Source: Eurosta solidaginis
Taxonomy: Eukaryota; Arthropoda; Insecta; Diptera; Tephritidae
Length of the DNA: 64,000 nt
Direction: 5' to 3'
Assembly (NCBI RefSeq): GCF_040869045.1
Contig: NC_090321.1
Location: forward strand, 29,199,426-29,263,425
Of this stretch, positions 33,231 through 44,450 are shown in pieces; position 1 is the first letter of the stretch, and every line of letters begins with the position of its first letter. The notes under the pieces are model-generated. The model did no database searches and had not been told where the DNA came from. It saw nothing but the letters and a program-made list of their open reading frames with translations. Position numbers and translations under genes: made by a program.

Positions 33231-34402
33231 TTTTCATACTCAGCTGAGCAGAGCTCAATGATTATATTAATTTTGTTCGCATAACGGTACCCGGTAACGT
33301 TCTGGGCGAAAAAAGAAATTCATTTAGCCATGTCCGTCCGTAAACACGATAACTTTAGTAAATTTTGAGGTATCTTAATGAAATTTGGTATGTAAGTTCC
33401 TGGGCACTCATCTCAGATCGCTATTTGAAATGAACGAAATCGGACTATAACCACGCGCACTTTCATTACCAAAGACAGATAAAGCGATGAAACTTGGTAG
33501 GTGGCTTGACGTTATGGTGCAGAAAATTAGTAAAATTTTGTACAATGGGCGTGGCACCGCCCATTTTTAAAAGAAGGTAATTTAAAAGTTTTGCAAGTTG
33601 TAATTTGGCAGTCGTCGAACAAAAATTTACCAATCCTTGTGAAATTTGGTAAGGGTATCGCTTCTTTGCCGATAACTGTTTTCTGTGAAAATGGGCCAAA
33701 TCGGTTGAAGCCACGCCCAGTTGTTATCACAGTCGACCGTCTGTCCTTCCCCTCGGCCGTTAACACGATAACTTGAGCAAAAATCGATATATCTTTACTA
33801 AACTTAGTTCACGTACTTATCTACACTCACTTTATCTCGGTATTAAATATGGGCGAAATCCGACTATGACCACGCCCACTTTTACGATATCGAAAATTTC
33901 GAAAAATGAAAAAATGTCATAATTCTTTACCAAATACGAAAAAAGGGATGAAACATGGAGATTGGATTGGCTTTTGATACAAAATATAACTTAAAAAATA
34001 AACTTTGTAAAATGGGTGTGACACTTACCATATTAAGCAGAAGAAAATGAAAAACTTCTGCAGGGCGAAATCAAGGGTCCATGGAATCATGGCAGGAATA
34101 CTGTTCGTGGTATTACATATATAATTAAATTAGCGGTACCCGACAGATGATTTTCTGGGTCACCCTGGTCCACATTTTGGCCGATATCCCGAAAACGCCT
34201 TCACATATACAACTAAGGGCCACTCCCTTTTAAAATCATCATTAATACCTTTAATTTGATACCCATATCATACAAATTTGGTCAATATTTCCCAAACGTA
34301 TGTGATATGGAATTAAAAACCACTTATAAACCTTCTACGAAACCAACGCAGCTGAGTATGTAAAGTTCGGTTACACCCGAACTTAGTCTTTCTTACTTGT
34401 TT
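33231..34402 (+). mobile_element. HINE-A copy 3, internally deleted, ~1 central unit
   Basis: It begins TTTTCATACTCAGCTGAGCA, has a short GTCCGTCCG, and ends with CTGAGTATGTAAAGTTCGG, TTACACCCGAACTTAG and CTTACTTGTTT. Compared with copy 1, several hundred bases of core are missing near 33465-33600 and 33610, and only about one central monomer remains (34150-34290). It has the same ends as the other copies, so it is a short member of the family. Confidence 0.8.
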
Positions 34403-35000
34403 TGTAATGACATGAATTAAGTAGCACATTTAATTAGTGGCAGAATTCAGCTGGTGGTTGGCTTTTACGATTTTCTCAGATAAGTTATCTGTAATCATTT
34501 GCATATTGATAACCTGGCCAATGAAAATAAAAGGGATGAACAATGGGCTAGTTTTCCATTATAAGCTGTATTTCGTTGCTAACTAGTACAATTAAAACAC
34601 TAGCTAGCTTACCGAATTGCATGGAAAGCAACAATAAAAAGTAATCGAGTTGAGTTGGCTAAGCGCTTTCAGTTGAAACCGCTTAGGTAATTGTCGACCT
34701 GATTGATAGTGTTGCATAGTGTTGCATATTCAAAAATAGGGCACTATTGTGAACGAGCGAATGAAATGAACATACAAATGTGCAGATAAACAAAAATAAC
34801 AAAATAACAGCGTGGCGCCAGGGTGGCATACATACAAACAAACACACGCATTTCATGTATTTTGTTTTTGTAATTCTCTGGTTGAGTGTCAAAAACATAC
34901 TGCGCTAGAAGTAGCAATGTCATAGCAGCTAAAAAAAGTAACAATTAGCTGATAAACTTCCTGTATGGTTTTGGCATAATGAAACTGTTTAGCTAGTTGA
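34403..35000. other. No recognised feature
   Basis: Unassigned. No gene or defined repeat found. Confidence 0.4.
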
Positions 35001-35002
35001 AG

Positions 35003-35032
35003 CGTTTTTTTCAAGCTCGCTTGAAAAAAAAC
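35003..35032. repeat. Near-perfect short hairpin
   Basis: GTTTTTTTCAAGC-TC-GCTTGAAAAAAAAC: a 13-14-bp stem with a 2-base loop. It may be part of a small unrecognised TIR element that also carries the tRNA-like module at 35118; AGCTAGTTGA near 34992 and its complement near 35381 could be its ends. Confidence 0.5.
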
Positions 35033-35117
35033 ACCTATTATTATTGCTTTCCTTAGGTCACTATGCAATAGTGGACATATTTTTTGCCTACCAGCTAAGT
35101 CTACAACCCATCGACCC

Positions 35118-35178
35118 TTTGTGGTGTGAAGGTAGCGTGCTCGCATACCGTCCTTGGTTTAATTCCCGGGAAACATTA
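35118..35178 (+). other. tRNA-derived (SINE head-like) module
   Basis: GGTGTGAAGGTAGCGTGCTC followed by GGTTTAATTCCCGGG: the second part is close to the box B consensus GGTTCAANTCC. It resembles the head of the SINE family at 58521-58868 (GTGTGATGTTAGCGTGGTCC on the minus strand). No SINE body follows. Confidence 0.45.
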
Positions 35179-35469
35179 CATCAAAAAGCGTTTTTGCTAA
35201 GGGGAATTGTCATCACTAGAGAAAAGAAACTAACGACAAGCTAACAATATATTTGGGTCTCAATAAACTTTTAACAGTGCACACTATTTATTAACAATTT
35301 TCTTTGAGAAAAGCTGACTACTTTTGTAGTGAAATGACCGAAAAAGGTTAGAAGTGGTTATTTTTTCACTACTTGTCAACTAGCTTGTAGCCAACGAATT
35401 TTAGTCGAAATATGAGTAACCTATAACCATCGTCATCATTAATAGGCGCTTAACTGCCTAAGGAATTTT

Positions 35470-36580
35470 GGCCGTATCGCAACAAGTTACGTCAGTTATT
35501 TCTGCCTTGTGTTAACTGACGCAAATTGGCAGCGCTAAGATAGGTGAAGTCTTCTTCCATCTGCCTCTCCCAAGTCAGTGGAGGTCTCTTCCTTTCTCTG
35601 CTTCAAAGCTGTGGTGTCGACTGAAATACTTTTTTGGCCGGAGCGTCTTCATCAATTCGCATAACATGACGTAGCCAGCCAAGCATTTAGGTTTTTATTC
35701 GCTGCACTATCGTCATATGTGTGTACAGTCATACAGCTCATCATTTTACCTCACTTAATGTTTGCAATGGACAGGACTATACATTTTCCGGAGAACCTTT
35801 CTCTCGAACACTCCATTAGCGATTTCACCTCTGGACACCGTGCACGATTTCGAGCCACATATCAAGCCAGATTTTATGAAATTACACTTGTATAACGTGA
35901 TTTTCGTTCGCCGAGAGAGGGTTTGGTTTTCAATTGTCTACTCAGTCCAAAGTAGCACTTGTTTGGAAAGAGCTATTCCCATTATTCGCTATTGATGGTG
36001 ATTCTTTAATAGACGGAACCCTTCACAATATGGAATTTGTATACGTCAATAGTGACGTGGCTTCCTACGCGCGAATGCGCCGATTCTTCCTTAGATGGCA
36101 GCAAGTTTTCGTATGTTCGCATTTACCGCAAGACTTCCTTTTTTGCTTCTTTATCTTATCCCGAAAAGTCCAGTAATTTCAATATCATAACCATACGCTA
36201 CTAATTGTACGCTCCTATGTTACGCATTAAGTTAAAAAAATTGCACGAAAGGGGTTCGCATTTTTGGAAGCCTGTTAGATTTCGAATAGCTCAGGGAGAT
36301 CCCTTTCAATCAATGTGTTGTTTAATGTCATTTGGCAGAGCTTTATTAAATTTGCATGGAATTTAAAATCATGCATGGCAGCATTCAAGCAACTTATTTT
36401 CGCGCTGTCAAACGATATTTTATAGTCGACAAAAAGATGCTGGGTGTGTATTCTCATATAGTTAGTTGTCTCCAAGATCTGGCGCATCTTGGAGATCTAG
36501 TTGATGTCATATTTACCAGGTCTAAAACCGGCCTGATACGGTCAGGTAAGTTCGTTGACTATAGGCTTTCGCGATAGAAA
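35470..36580 (-). pseudogene. RTE-like LINE reverse transcriptase, decayed
   Basis: The minus-strand order is: AGFRPGKYDIN (~36545-36510), MRQILETTNYMRIHTQHLFV, DYKISFDSAKISCLNAAMHD, FKFHANLIKLCQMTLNN (36275-36487; RT motif A aspartate in FVDYK), then after a frame change GFQKCEPLSCNFF (~36270-36235). An RT middle too broken to read follows, then ANGVFERKVLRKMYSPVH (~35830-35775), WLRHVMRIDEDAPAKKVFQS (~35680-35620) and RPPLTWERQMEEDF with LSAANLRQLTQGRNN (~35590-35490). These are the ordered landmarks of RTE-clade RT from palm to C-terminus. Stops and several frameshifts make it non-functional. A SINE in the same orientation directly abuts its upstream side. Confidence 0.85.
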
Positions 36581-36589
36581 ATTATAACA

Positions 36590-36885
36590 AACAAAAAATA
36601 CAAGGCGCGATATACCTCCAAAGGGATTTAGGCCAACCTCCTCTTCCAATCCACTTCGTGCTGCTTTTTTATTTTTCCTTCTAATTAGTCAGGGAGGGAA
36701 CTACAAATTTTTCAGATATACGTGTCATTAATACAACCGAAGTGTGACCCTGCTTAAAAAATTGTGTTTCTATTTGGAAACACTTGTTTATATGTTTTTG
36801 ATGCTGCTTTGTCCAGGGCTTAAACCCAGGATTTTGGTGCAACAGGCGGAGCAAGCTACCACCACATCACGGCTGCCGCTAGAAT
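36590..36885 (-). mobile_element. tRNA-derived SINE, copy S1
   Basis: On the minus strand it has a head near GCCGTGATGTGGTGGTAGCT with box B-like GGGTTTAAGCCC and GGACAAAGCAGC, then a body sharing GGAAGAGGAGGTTGGCC and a tail ending GGCGCGATATACC-type sequence in complement. The same blocks occur at 54597-54690 and 58521-58868. It is diverged in the middle, where the TCGGAGTCGGC block is not recognisable. Confidence 0.65.
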
Positions 36886-37044
36886 CGTTTGATATTAAGC
36901 AGGAAACCTTCAGTTCCAATCTGAAGGCATGAGCTCATATACTACTCACAATATTTTGCATAGGAGATGATGCATTCTCTCTGTCTATTTCTCTCCTCCA
37001 TGTCGGGGCAGCTCGGCGGGTAGTTCGTCATTATTTCGTTATTT

Positions 37045-37178
37045 TTTCGACGAGATATTGGCACTCCATCTTCGTCATAATCTCTCTTCCACAGTCTTTC
37101 TTCCACATCATGTTTCCACTAGAACTTACTATCTAGTTTAATTCCTAGATATTTTGTGCTATACTATTGAGAGTTTTA
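37045..37178 (-). pseudogene. R1/Jockey-type LINE RT fragment (YLG motif)
   Basis: Minus-strand peptide YSTKYLGIKLDSKF-stop-WKHDVEERLWKRD. KYLGxxLDxKLxWKxHVEER is the conserved end of the RT domain in these LINEs, here with one in-frame stop. It is related to 4928-5140 (YSTKYIEIILNSELSWKLHV). Confidence 0.7.
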
Positions 37179-37179
37179 C

Positions 37180-38600
37180 TACCTTAAACAAATCTCACAT
37201 ACAAATGTGAAACAATTTTGTGTATAGCTAACGTGATTATCTTTTTCCTCAAAACAACTACTAGCCCTTTACAAAAACCTTCAAATGCGTAGAGTTTTGC
37301 TCTTCATCACAGCTGTTGCAATGCTGTAAAAAAAATTAATTTTTCTAAAACCACACCATTCCATATGGAAGTATTCACTTTCCTCTCCCGCTGTTTATTA
37401 GTTCCCAGCCGCCGTCCTGCTGTCAATTTTGCTGACGCCAATTTTATGATATACAAATTTTCATTTACAAACATTTTTCACACCAGTTTTCAGATAAAAT
37501 TTCAAATTCATACTCTTTGTATTTTACCAAACCACAACTATGTGGTAGTTGCAGTTGTTCTATCGTACGACGTCGCCAACAGTTTGATTATCAGCAAACA
37601 CTTTTTGGTGTTGGTGTGATTTCCAGCTGTGTTTTTGAGCCAACAAATCGCAGTCAAAAGGTAGATAGCCAACATTTATCCTAGCATCTCAGGTAGGCGT
37701 TGCATGACCACGTCACAGAAATGTGTATTGGAACTCTCACGTATAAGCACACACATATACACACATTGCTGTATTTCCATAGCGATTGAGCTGCGGTTGC
37801 AAGTCATTTACGCCAGCTGAGTTGCGCCCACATCCTTTTTAAAAAGGAAAAAAATATATTTTTTTTTTCTTTAAAATTTAATTTTATTTTTTCTTACAGT
37901 TTTTCATATTTTGACTCTCGCTCCTCTGAATGTGCTATTGCTCGCTCCCTCTCTGACCTTAATCAATTAAAATTGACGTGTGCCTTTGTCACTTTGTGGT
38001 TTATAGGGATTTTCTTTTATTTTCTACATTTCCTGCTTTTCAAACTCGCATACAAGCACAAATACAATAATACAGCATTTGATCGATTGTTTGCTGGTCA
38101 TTTACTAAGAAATTACAAATATTTTATGTTTTGATTTGGGATTGGGCATCCGTGGTATTAGATATTGTTGTTTTTAAAATACCAATTTGGAATCTAAAAG
38201 GTAACTCAGATTTTTTGGAATAAAGCAAATTGTTTTATGAAAGGATGTATGTTTGTATGTTTATCTCTTTTGTTATTATTTTATTACCACAAGAAATAAA
38301 GGATTTTTCATTAAAGGTTCGGTTAAAATTGTTTTGGCAAATTGTTCGTGTAATGATTTATGAGCATAGTGTGATTAGCTATAATTTGAAAATATATTCA
38401 ATACTTATCTTAACGTATTTCAAATCGATTAGCTGCTTAAAAATGAATACTTTTTCTTTGCTTATTTTCGAAATGAACGCTTGACATTATAATATTTGCA
38501 TCCGATTCGAATTTTCTAAATTATTGTCTCCCTCCGTCTGTAAGTACTATGAGAACATTTGAGATACATTTATTTTTTCTCAATATTTAGGCACATGGCA
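37180..38600. other. No recognised feature
   Basis: About 1.4 kb of AT-rich DNA without a supportable gene. Short T-rich runs are present around 37860-37890. Confidence 0.4.
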
Positions 38601-38604
38601 TGTT

Positions 38605-39140
38605 CCGTGAAAGGCTTTCGATTTTTCATCAAAAAAATATCGATATGTTTATCGAATAGTTATCGTTTATATATCGTAAGGTTATCGATATGTTATGCAA
38701 AACTTATCGATTTGTCATTGAAAAATATCTATTTGTAAATATCTATTGTATATATCTATTTGTAATTTGAGTGTTGCCAATTTGTTATCATAATAGAAAA
38801 GTAGTCGATTTGTTATCGAATTGCTATCAAAAGGTTATAGAAACGTTATCGCTTATTTATGAATAAGGTCTAGACATGTCATCACAACGTTAAACAATTT
38901 TCCCATGAAGTTCGGTTTGTTTTCAACAACTCATCAATTTTTTTTTGTTAAGTGATATGATTTTTAATCAAAAACTAAACGTTTGCTATAAAAAAGTTAT
39001 CGTTATGTTATAGAAAAGTTATCTAGTATATGTCGCAAAGTTACCGATATTTGATCAAGAACTTATCGAATTACCATCAAACAAAATATCGATTTGTAAT
39101 AGTAGTGTTGTCTATTTGTTATCGACATTTGTTTTCGGTG
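38605..39140. repeat. Degenerate TTATCGAT/TTTGTTATCGAA array 1
   Basis: TATCGATATG, GTTATCGATATGTTAT, CTTATCGATTTGTCAT, GATTTGTTATCGAATTG and GTTATCGTTATG recur every ~12-20 bp for about 0.5 kb, with decay. The TATCGAT core resembles DREF/BEAF-type binding sequence known in flies, but here it is probably just the repeat motif. A similar array in the opposite orientation is at 47470-47915. Confidence 0.65.
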
Positions 39141-39194
39141 ACTAATCGGTCCCTCCTCGAACTTCAAAGTAATTTCTTGTTACTTCTACCGCAC

Positions 39195-39378
39195 TGTATG
39201 TAATATGTGTACCAAATATGAGCCAAATCGGACCACGAATACGATTTTTTTGAATATCTTGATCTTTGCGTCACTTGGCACGATTTTTTCCATATGTCTC
39301 TTTCTATTCATGTGTGTATTAAGTGTTCCAAATATGAGCAAAATCGGTCCACAATTACGATTTTTTGAAATATTTCGA
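39195..39378. repeat. Two tandem copies of a ~132-bp unit (CCAAATATGAGCCAAATCGG)
   Basis: ACCAAATATGAGCCAAATCG then ACGATTTTTTTGAATATCTT and GCGTCAC (39208-39272) is followed by TCCAAATATGAGCAAAATCG, ACGATTTTTTGAAATATTTC and GCACCAC (39327-39395). It looks like a small piece of a larger tandem or dispersed family. The overlapping open frames are not convincing genes. Confidence 0.6.
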
Positions 39379-39395
39379 TCCATGCACCACCTATC

Positions 39396-40500
39396 GGAGT
39401 GTTTTTTCTTAGTATTGCATTTTCATCGGGTTCTGAACTATATTCCAAGTTTCCAGATTGTAGCGTATCGAGAAGTTACTTAAATTTCAATTATATAATT
39501 CTGTTCGCTACACAGAGTCAAGCCAAATAAAACCGTTTAAAAAAGAGATTCTTACTCGTTGTATTGCGATTTTCCAAAATTGAAGAAAACTTGTTTTAGA
39601 TATGTTATAAAAAAAAAATACCGTCAGATACAAAAAAATGATAATAGTTTTATGATTTTCGATAGAGGTATCTTCACTTTGCCCCTATAATGCAAACTGC
39701 CTTCTACCAGGACGAAAACTTATTTGTGAATTCTTGACACTAACATTACCGTTTGAAGGGGTGAGATCATAAAATTTGTTTACAACAAGATTTATAAGAA
39801 CAACCCTAGTCTGTATACGCTAATACAGATAACTTTAGACAATATAATCCTATTTAAAGATATACATATTTATATTATAACTATTGAAAAGTATTCAGCA
39901 CTTTACCAGATAAATTAATAAAGAAATAATATTCTAAATTATTCGCACACAAAATACAAAAAGAAAATCATTTAAAACAGATCAAAGTTCAGTTAATTAG
40001 TAAACAAAAGGCATCATAATTGACAAATCACTAAACAATCATTTATTCAAATTTAATAGAATTGAATTATAAAGCAAGTAGTTAAGTGATTCATAGTGCA
40101 GAACGTGTTAAGCTATTGTGAAAATTTAAAGTGAAAATTTTAGTATGACGAATAGACAAATGAAGGCTTACCAAATCTGGAAATCATCTAATGATTAAAA
40201 AGCTAATATGTATGTATGTTGGTGTTTCCTTATATTATTTAACTACATTTAAATTTAATGGAATTATTGTTCAATCGGCCTAGTAATACTTTTATCGTTG
40301 GCCTCATAACGCACAAATACTTTGTGTTTTATTTTGATAATTATGATATACCTGATTCTGCGGGCACTCTAGTAATACTTTATGAGGTAAATAAACATGT
40401 GGAAGTTGTTATTCGTTCCGACTTTTTTTTTACCGCAGAGAATGAAGCATTATGAATCAAGACAGCTAAAAAGCACAAAAAAAGCTAATGAAATTTTTAT
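39396..40500. other. No recognised feature
   Basis: AT-rich, unassigned. No coding similarity seen. Confidence 0.4.
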
Positions 40501-40968
40501 CAGGAACGGAAAATAATAATTTTTTTTTCGGAGTCGAAAAAGTCCTGGTCAAAAAATTGTCCTAGGTGAAAATGGCTGAGTTCCCAGGTATCACTATGTC
40601 ATGTCGAATCATGCATTCTTTTTATTTTTCGAACTTTTTCCATAAAAGTCCACATATAAAAGTAAAATCTGTATTTTTATTTTTTGAGTCCGATAGAACT
40701 TGTTAAATTCTGACGTTTAAAAATAAAAGTCTGGAAATAAAAGTTAAGTCCGTACTTTTATTTTTTAAGGCCAAAATAAAAGTCCCGCTTGATAACAAAG
40801 ATACTGCTTATCCGAATTAAATTTTGTTTATTTCGGATAAGCAGATTCTTTGTTATCAAGCGGGACTTTTATTTTGGCCTTAAAAAATAAAAGTCGTCCG
40901 TTTTTTAGTTTTGCAAGGAATCATATTATATAAGGAATAACAGTTTCAGCCCCTGATTTTTATATTGA
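40501..40968. mobile_element. Fold-back element, family F, copy 1
   Basis: It begins ATCAGGAACGGAAAATAATA and ends CAGTTTCAGCCCCTGAT (inverted TCAGG...C.GAAA ends). The centre is a ~60-bp near-perfect inverted repeat: CTTTTATTTTTTAAGGCCAA continuing to GCTTATCCGAA (40755-40817) pairs with 40832-40894 around a ~15-base AT loop. The AAAATAAAAGTC motif recurs throughout. No ORF. Copy 2 at 62469-63001 shares the whole layout. Confidence 0.8.
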
Positions 40969-40989
40969 ATTTTCCGGACGGATAGGTAC

Positions 40990-41102
40990 TAGAGATATAC
41001 GCCGCCGATAAACGCCGCCGCCGCCCCGATTAGCGTGGATTTTCGCACGCCGCCGTCAAAAAAATCGGCGCGGCGACGGCGGCGGCGTTCGGCGCCTTAC
41101 TA
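40990..41102. repeat. GC-rich CGCCG inverted block
   Basis: CGCCGCCGATAAACGCCGCC and CGCCCCGATT on the left are complementary to GGCGCGGCGACGGCGGCGGC on the right, with CACGCCGCCGTC between. In a window that is otherwise strongly AT-rich this ~110-bp island stands out. It follows ACTAGAGATATA and may be the end of a MITE, but no ends were established. Confidence 0.55.
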
Positions 41103-41109
41103 TATTTTC

Positions 41110-42640
41110 TACTCTTTTGAGACTGTCTAGGCCGTCGAAAGGGGTATCAAGGGATGCGCATCACTACCAGTTATAAAAATCCTATTGCGAAATTTATTAC
41201 TTTCTAACCGTTCAAAAGTTATTTGAGAAAACAGGCGCTTGCAATGCCGGATTTCGCATTACCGAATTCACCAAGTTATTAAAACAAAACACTTAAAGAA
41301 AAGTTATACAAATATGACTCGGCTTATGACTCAAAAAGAAATTGCGAGAAACAGCTGTTAAATATAAACAATGAATTTCATCAGTTTCTTAGTAGTTTTC
41401 TTTTTTTAGTCATAAGCCACCTTTTCATAGGCTGGGTCACATATAATAAATTTAAATACTCACTTTGCATAATTTTTTCAAAAAATTAATAAAGAACAAT
41501 GAATTTAAATAAAATGTCCCAAAATTTAGAACATATTTTCAAAATGTCCTCAAGTTGTTAAAAAAGCAAGTTACCCGAAAAATATGCCGAATTTTATATC
41601 CCGAGTGGCTGAAACAATAAGAGAAATCAGTGATGCAAAATCCTTTAGTATGCTCCAGTGGTTTAAATTCTCCTTTGAAATGATTTTCAGCTCATACTTA
41701 AGTTGCATATATGTACATATCCTCAACATGTATGAGAAGGGTTGGAAAAATCACTTTATTTGCTTAACTATAAAATAGCGTCTGAAATCTTAATTTTGAT
41801 TTTCACACTTCATCATTCGACACCCAAGTCTCCCGGTTTGACATTTCCTAAAGTTGGTGGCCCTATCCCCAACTAGTACCTTGAATCACATTGGATATAG
41901 CCGATCAACCGTGTTCAAATATCACCTATACGTTACGGCGCCTGTTAAAAAATTTGAATACGTAGGCACAATTATTTACCAGGTGAGGCTTTGTCCTTCG
42001 CAAGAACACTCAAAGTGGTGAAACAAAAGCTTTCTCAAGACAGTCGAACAGATGACCGGGTGTTCTGCTACCCTAACGTAGGGAATAGTCGAGCTAGTCT
42101 GAAAACTGAAGTGAAGTAAATTTATCGCGCACAAAGGTATTCAAATTTTGGTCAACATTTTAAAACTTGTATCCGCTGTCCTTGCAAGTTTAAATTATGG
42201 AGATGCGCCAGTATTATACGATTTTCACCCATGAGTTACGCAATGATATCCACTTAGACTGCTTATGATGTCGAGAGCGGCATCCTTGGCAGAATAGTTA
42301 CTTCCTAAGGTTTCAAAGTGTTTTTTTTTTTGGTGTCGCTCGGAAGCATAGCGCGACAAAAACATCCGTCAGAAAGTCTCCGGAGCTACACCTAGAGCTT
42401 CTAGGAAAGTGACGTCGACGAAGGTATGAGTTCGAAGTCGCAGTCCTATAGCTTCTATGCTGTTATATTGTATAAGGGCCAGGATGCGTGGTAGCGACTG
42501 GTGGTCGGGATTGCTACTGTTCACACGTCGGGAATTGTAGCTCTTAGAAACAGCCGAGAAAACTGAAAGCGCCTTTTGGTGCGATCAACAATAAGCCAGC
42601 TTTGATGCAAATCGTTAAAACTGTGCCACGAGTCATGCTT
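41110..42640. other. No recognised gene; unassigned
   Basis: About 1.5 kb. The part 41830-42600 is less AT-rich and reads like decayed coding DNA, but no frame gives a motif I recognise. Confidence 0.4.
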
Positions 42641-42642
42641 AA

Positions 42643-43231
42643 CAGGCATGCTTAACTAACGAACCGATATCATTTCGTTACGATAATTAACGTTAATAAT
42701 CGAAACAAAGTTATTTCGCTTCGTTTATTAACGTTAAGAACGTCAAATTAACGAAATGATTTTGTTTCGTTTTCTGCCATATCAAAACGAAACCAAATCG
42801 TTTATGTTGATTATTAATTTCAACCTATGCTGGCAAAGCTGATTGATGGCGGAGTCATTAAAGGTGGAAGCATTAGCCAAGCTGATTGCAACTTTTCTTA
42901 TGAATTTTGACAGTACGAATATTTCTCAAAGTATTTTTGACATTACCACCAACGAATTACACAAACAAAATACATGGAGTTTGTGTGTATGTCCGCTCGC
43001 TGTTGCCACCTTACGGCTTCACCATGGCAATAGCATTGCCAGAACAATACAAACATAAAGTATCACGTTTTTGTTAACGTTTTTAACGTTAACGAAAGCT
43101 TTTCGTTTCGGTTAAAAACGAGATACAATTTATCTTGATAATTTCTTTATCGATAATATTTCGAAGTGTTTCAACGGAAACGGTGGAAATTTTTTGATAA
43201 ACGATTAGCTTAACGTTAAGGTGCATCCCTG
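42643..43231. mobile_element. hAT-like MITE, ~589 bp
   Basis: The left end is CAGGCATGCTTAACTAACG and the right end (reverse-complemented) is CAGGGATGCACCTTAACG, with abundant inward AACGTTAA and TTTCGTT motifs on both sides. CAGGxATGC ends fit hAT. A clean 8-bp target duplication was not seen (ATGCTTAA versus CTTTTAAT), so the call is tentative. No transposase inside. Confidence 0.5.
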
Positions 43232-43239
43232 CTTTTAAT

Positions 43240-44310
43240 AGACCATCAATAACAACCGTAAGTCGCCTTTGTGCGTAACTAACAAGGAGTCACAAATGAT
43301 TTAAAGGAATCGTGCCAACCACGGGTATTACAGTTAGCCCAGAACATCTCCTTCAGTGAAACAACGCTACAAAAGTGTTACCATTTTAAATATTTCTCCT
43401 TCTATCTGCAAGAAAATTTTCTGAACGATCCGCGAGAGGCAAACATCGCGGATCTTTCCAAAACGGCCGAAACGTCGGTTTCTTTAAATACATATAAACA
43501 AAAGCTTTCCAAATATTATTTTTTTAAATTTGCGCTTTACAAGCCTCCCAGATACTCATCCGCAAGTTAATGATGTTGTTCCAGATCGTTAAACATACCA
43601 TTGACGTCAGCAGTATGTTTCCATATTCATTAGTTGTGGACATGTGATACTGTGAAGTCCAGCCATTCAATTCGGACACGCCGTCGCCGCCGATTAAGTG
43701 AGCGGTGTAAACCTCTAATAGGTACATCCCAAATATATACACACTACTGCGTCGAAATAAATGAAGTTAGCAAATTCAACAAATCTGGGCTCGTATCATG
43801 TTCTCCATGATCGAGATACTCGTTTCGTAAAATTGCTTATTTGGTGTCGTAGTATACGTGAACATATAAGTAGTGTCCATTGTGAAATCATACAAGTGGC
43901 GAATATTTGAAAAACACGTTCACAATAGTAAACAGCCTCGATCACCTGTTTAATCGCTGTTCGATTACTTAAATAATTTGCAAATTGTGTTTTTAAAACT
44001 TTTTTGTAAACTACTGGTATATTGCAATATTTGCATATTTTAAAATATTTGCTTAACTGGCTGCTCTTATTTTATCTAATAACTAGATTTTGTAAATTAA
44101 AAGCAATATGTAGTCGGATTTTCTCTATACGCAATTAAAAGAAAAGCTGATTTGAAATACGAATGGGCGGGCGATTCATGTCACTTCAATTTCATAACTG
44201 CGAGCAAAAAACAAGCCTTTCTTCCATTCTCCCTGTCAGCAATTATTTGACAGATAGGTATGGCAATCGAGGAATAGAAAGACTTTTCACTTGTATGAAT
44301 TCACAATGGA
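43240..44310. other. No recognised feature
   Basis: Unassigned AT-rich DNA with no supportable gene. Confidence 0.4.
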
Positions 44311-44360
44311 CTATCTTCAGCGGGTGATAGAAAGAGATACAGAATGAGAACACGATAGTA

Positions 44361-44364
44361 GTAT

Positions 44365-44450
<86 letters not shown>
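44361..44450. repeat. (TAG)n microsatellite, ~30 units
   Basis: Nearly pure AGT/TAG repeat, interpreted as the 3' tail of the minus-strand LINE that follows. Confidence 0.95.

Noticed and set aside
41830..42600. Decayed coding DNA of a retrotransposon
   Set aside because: Base composition suggests it, but no frame yields a motif that I can name.
42643..43231. hAT MITE with a confirmed target duplication
   Set aside because: The flanking octamers do not match convincingly, so only the ends were used and the call was kept tentative.
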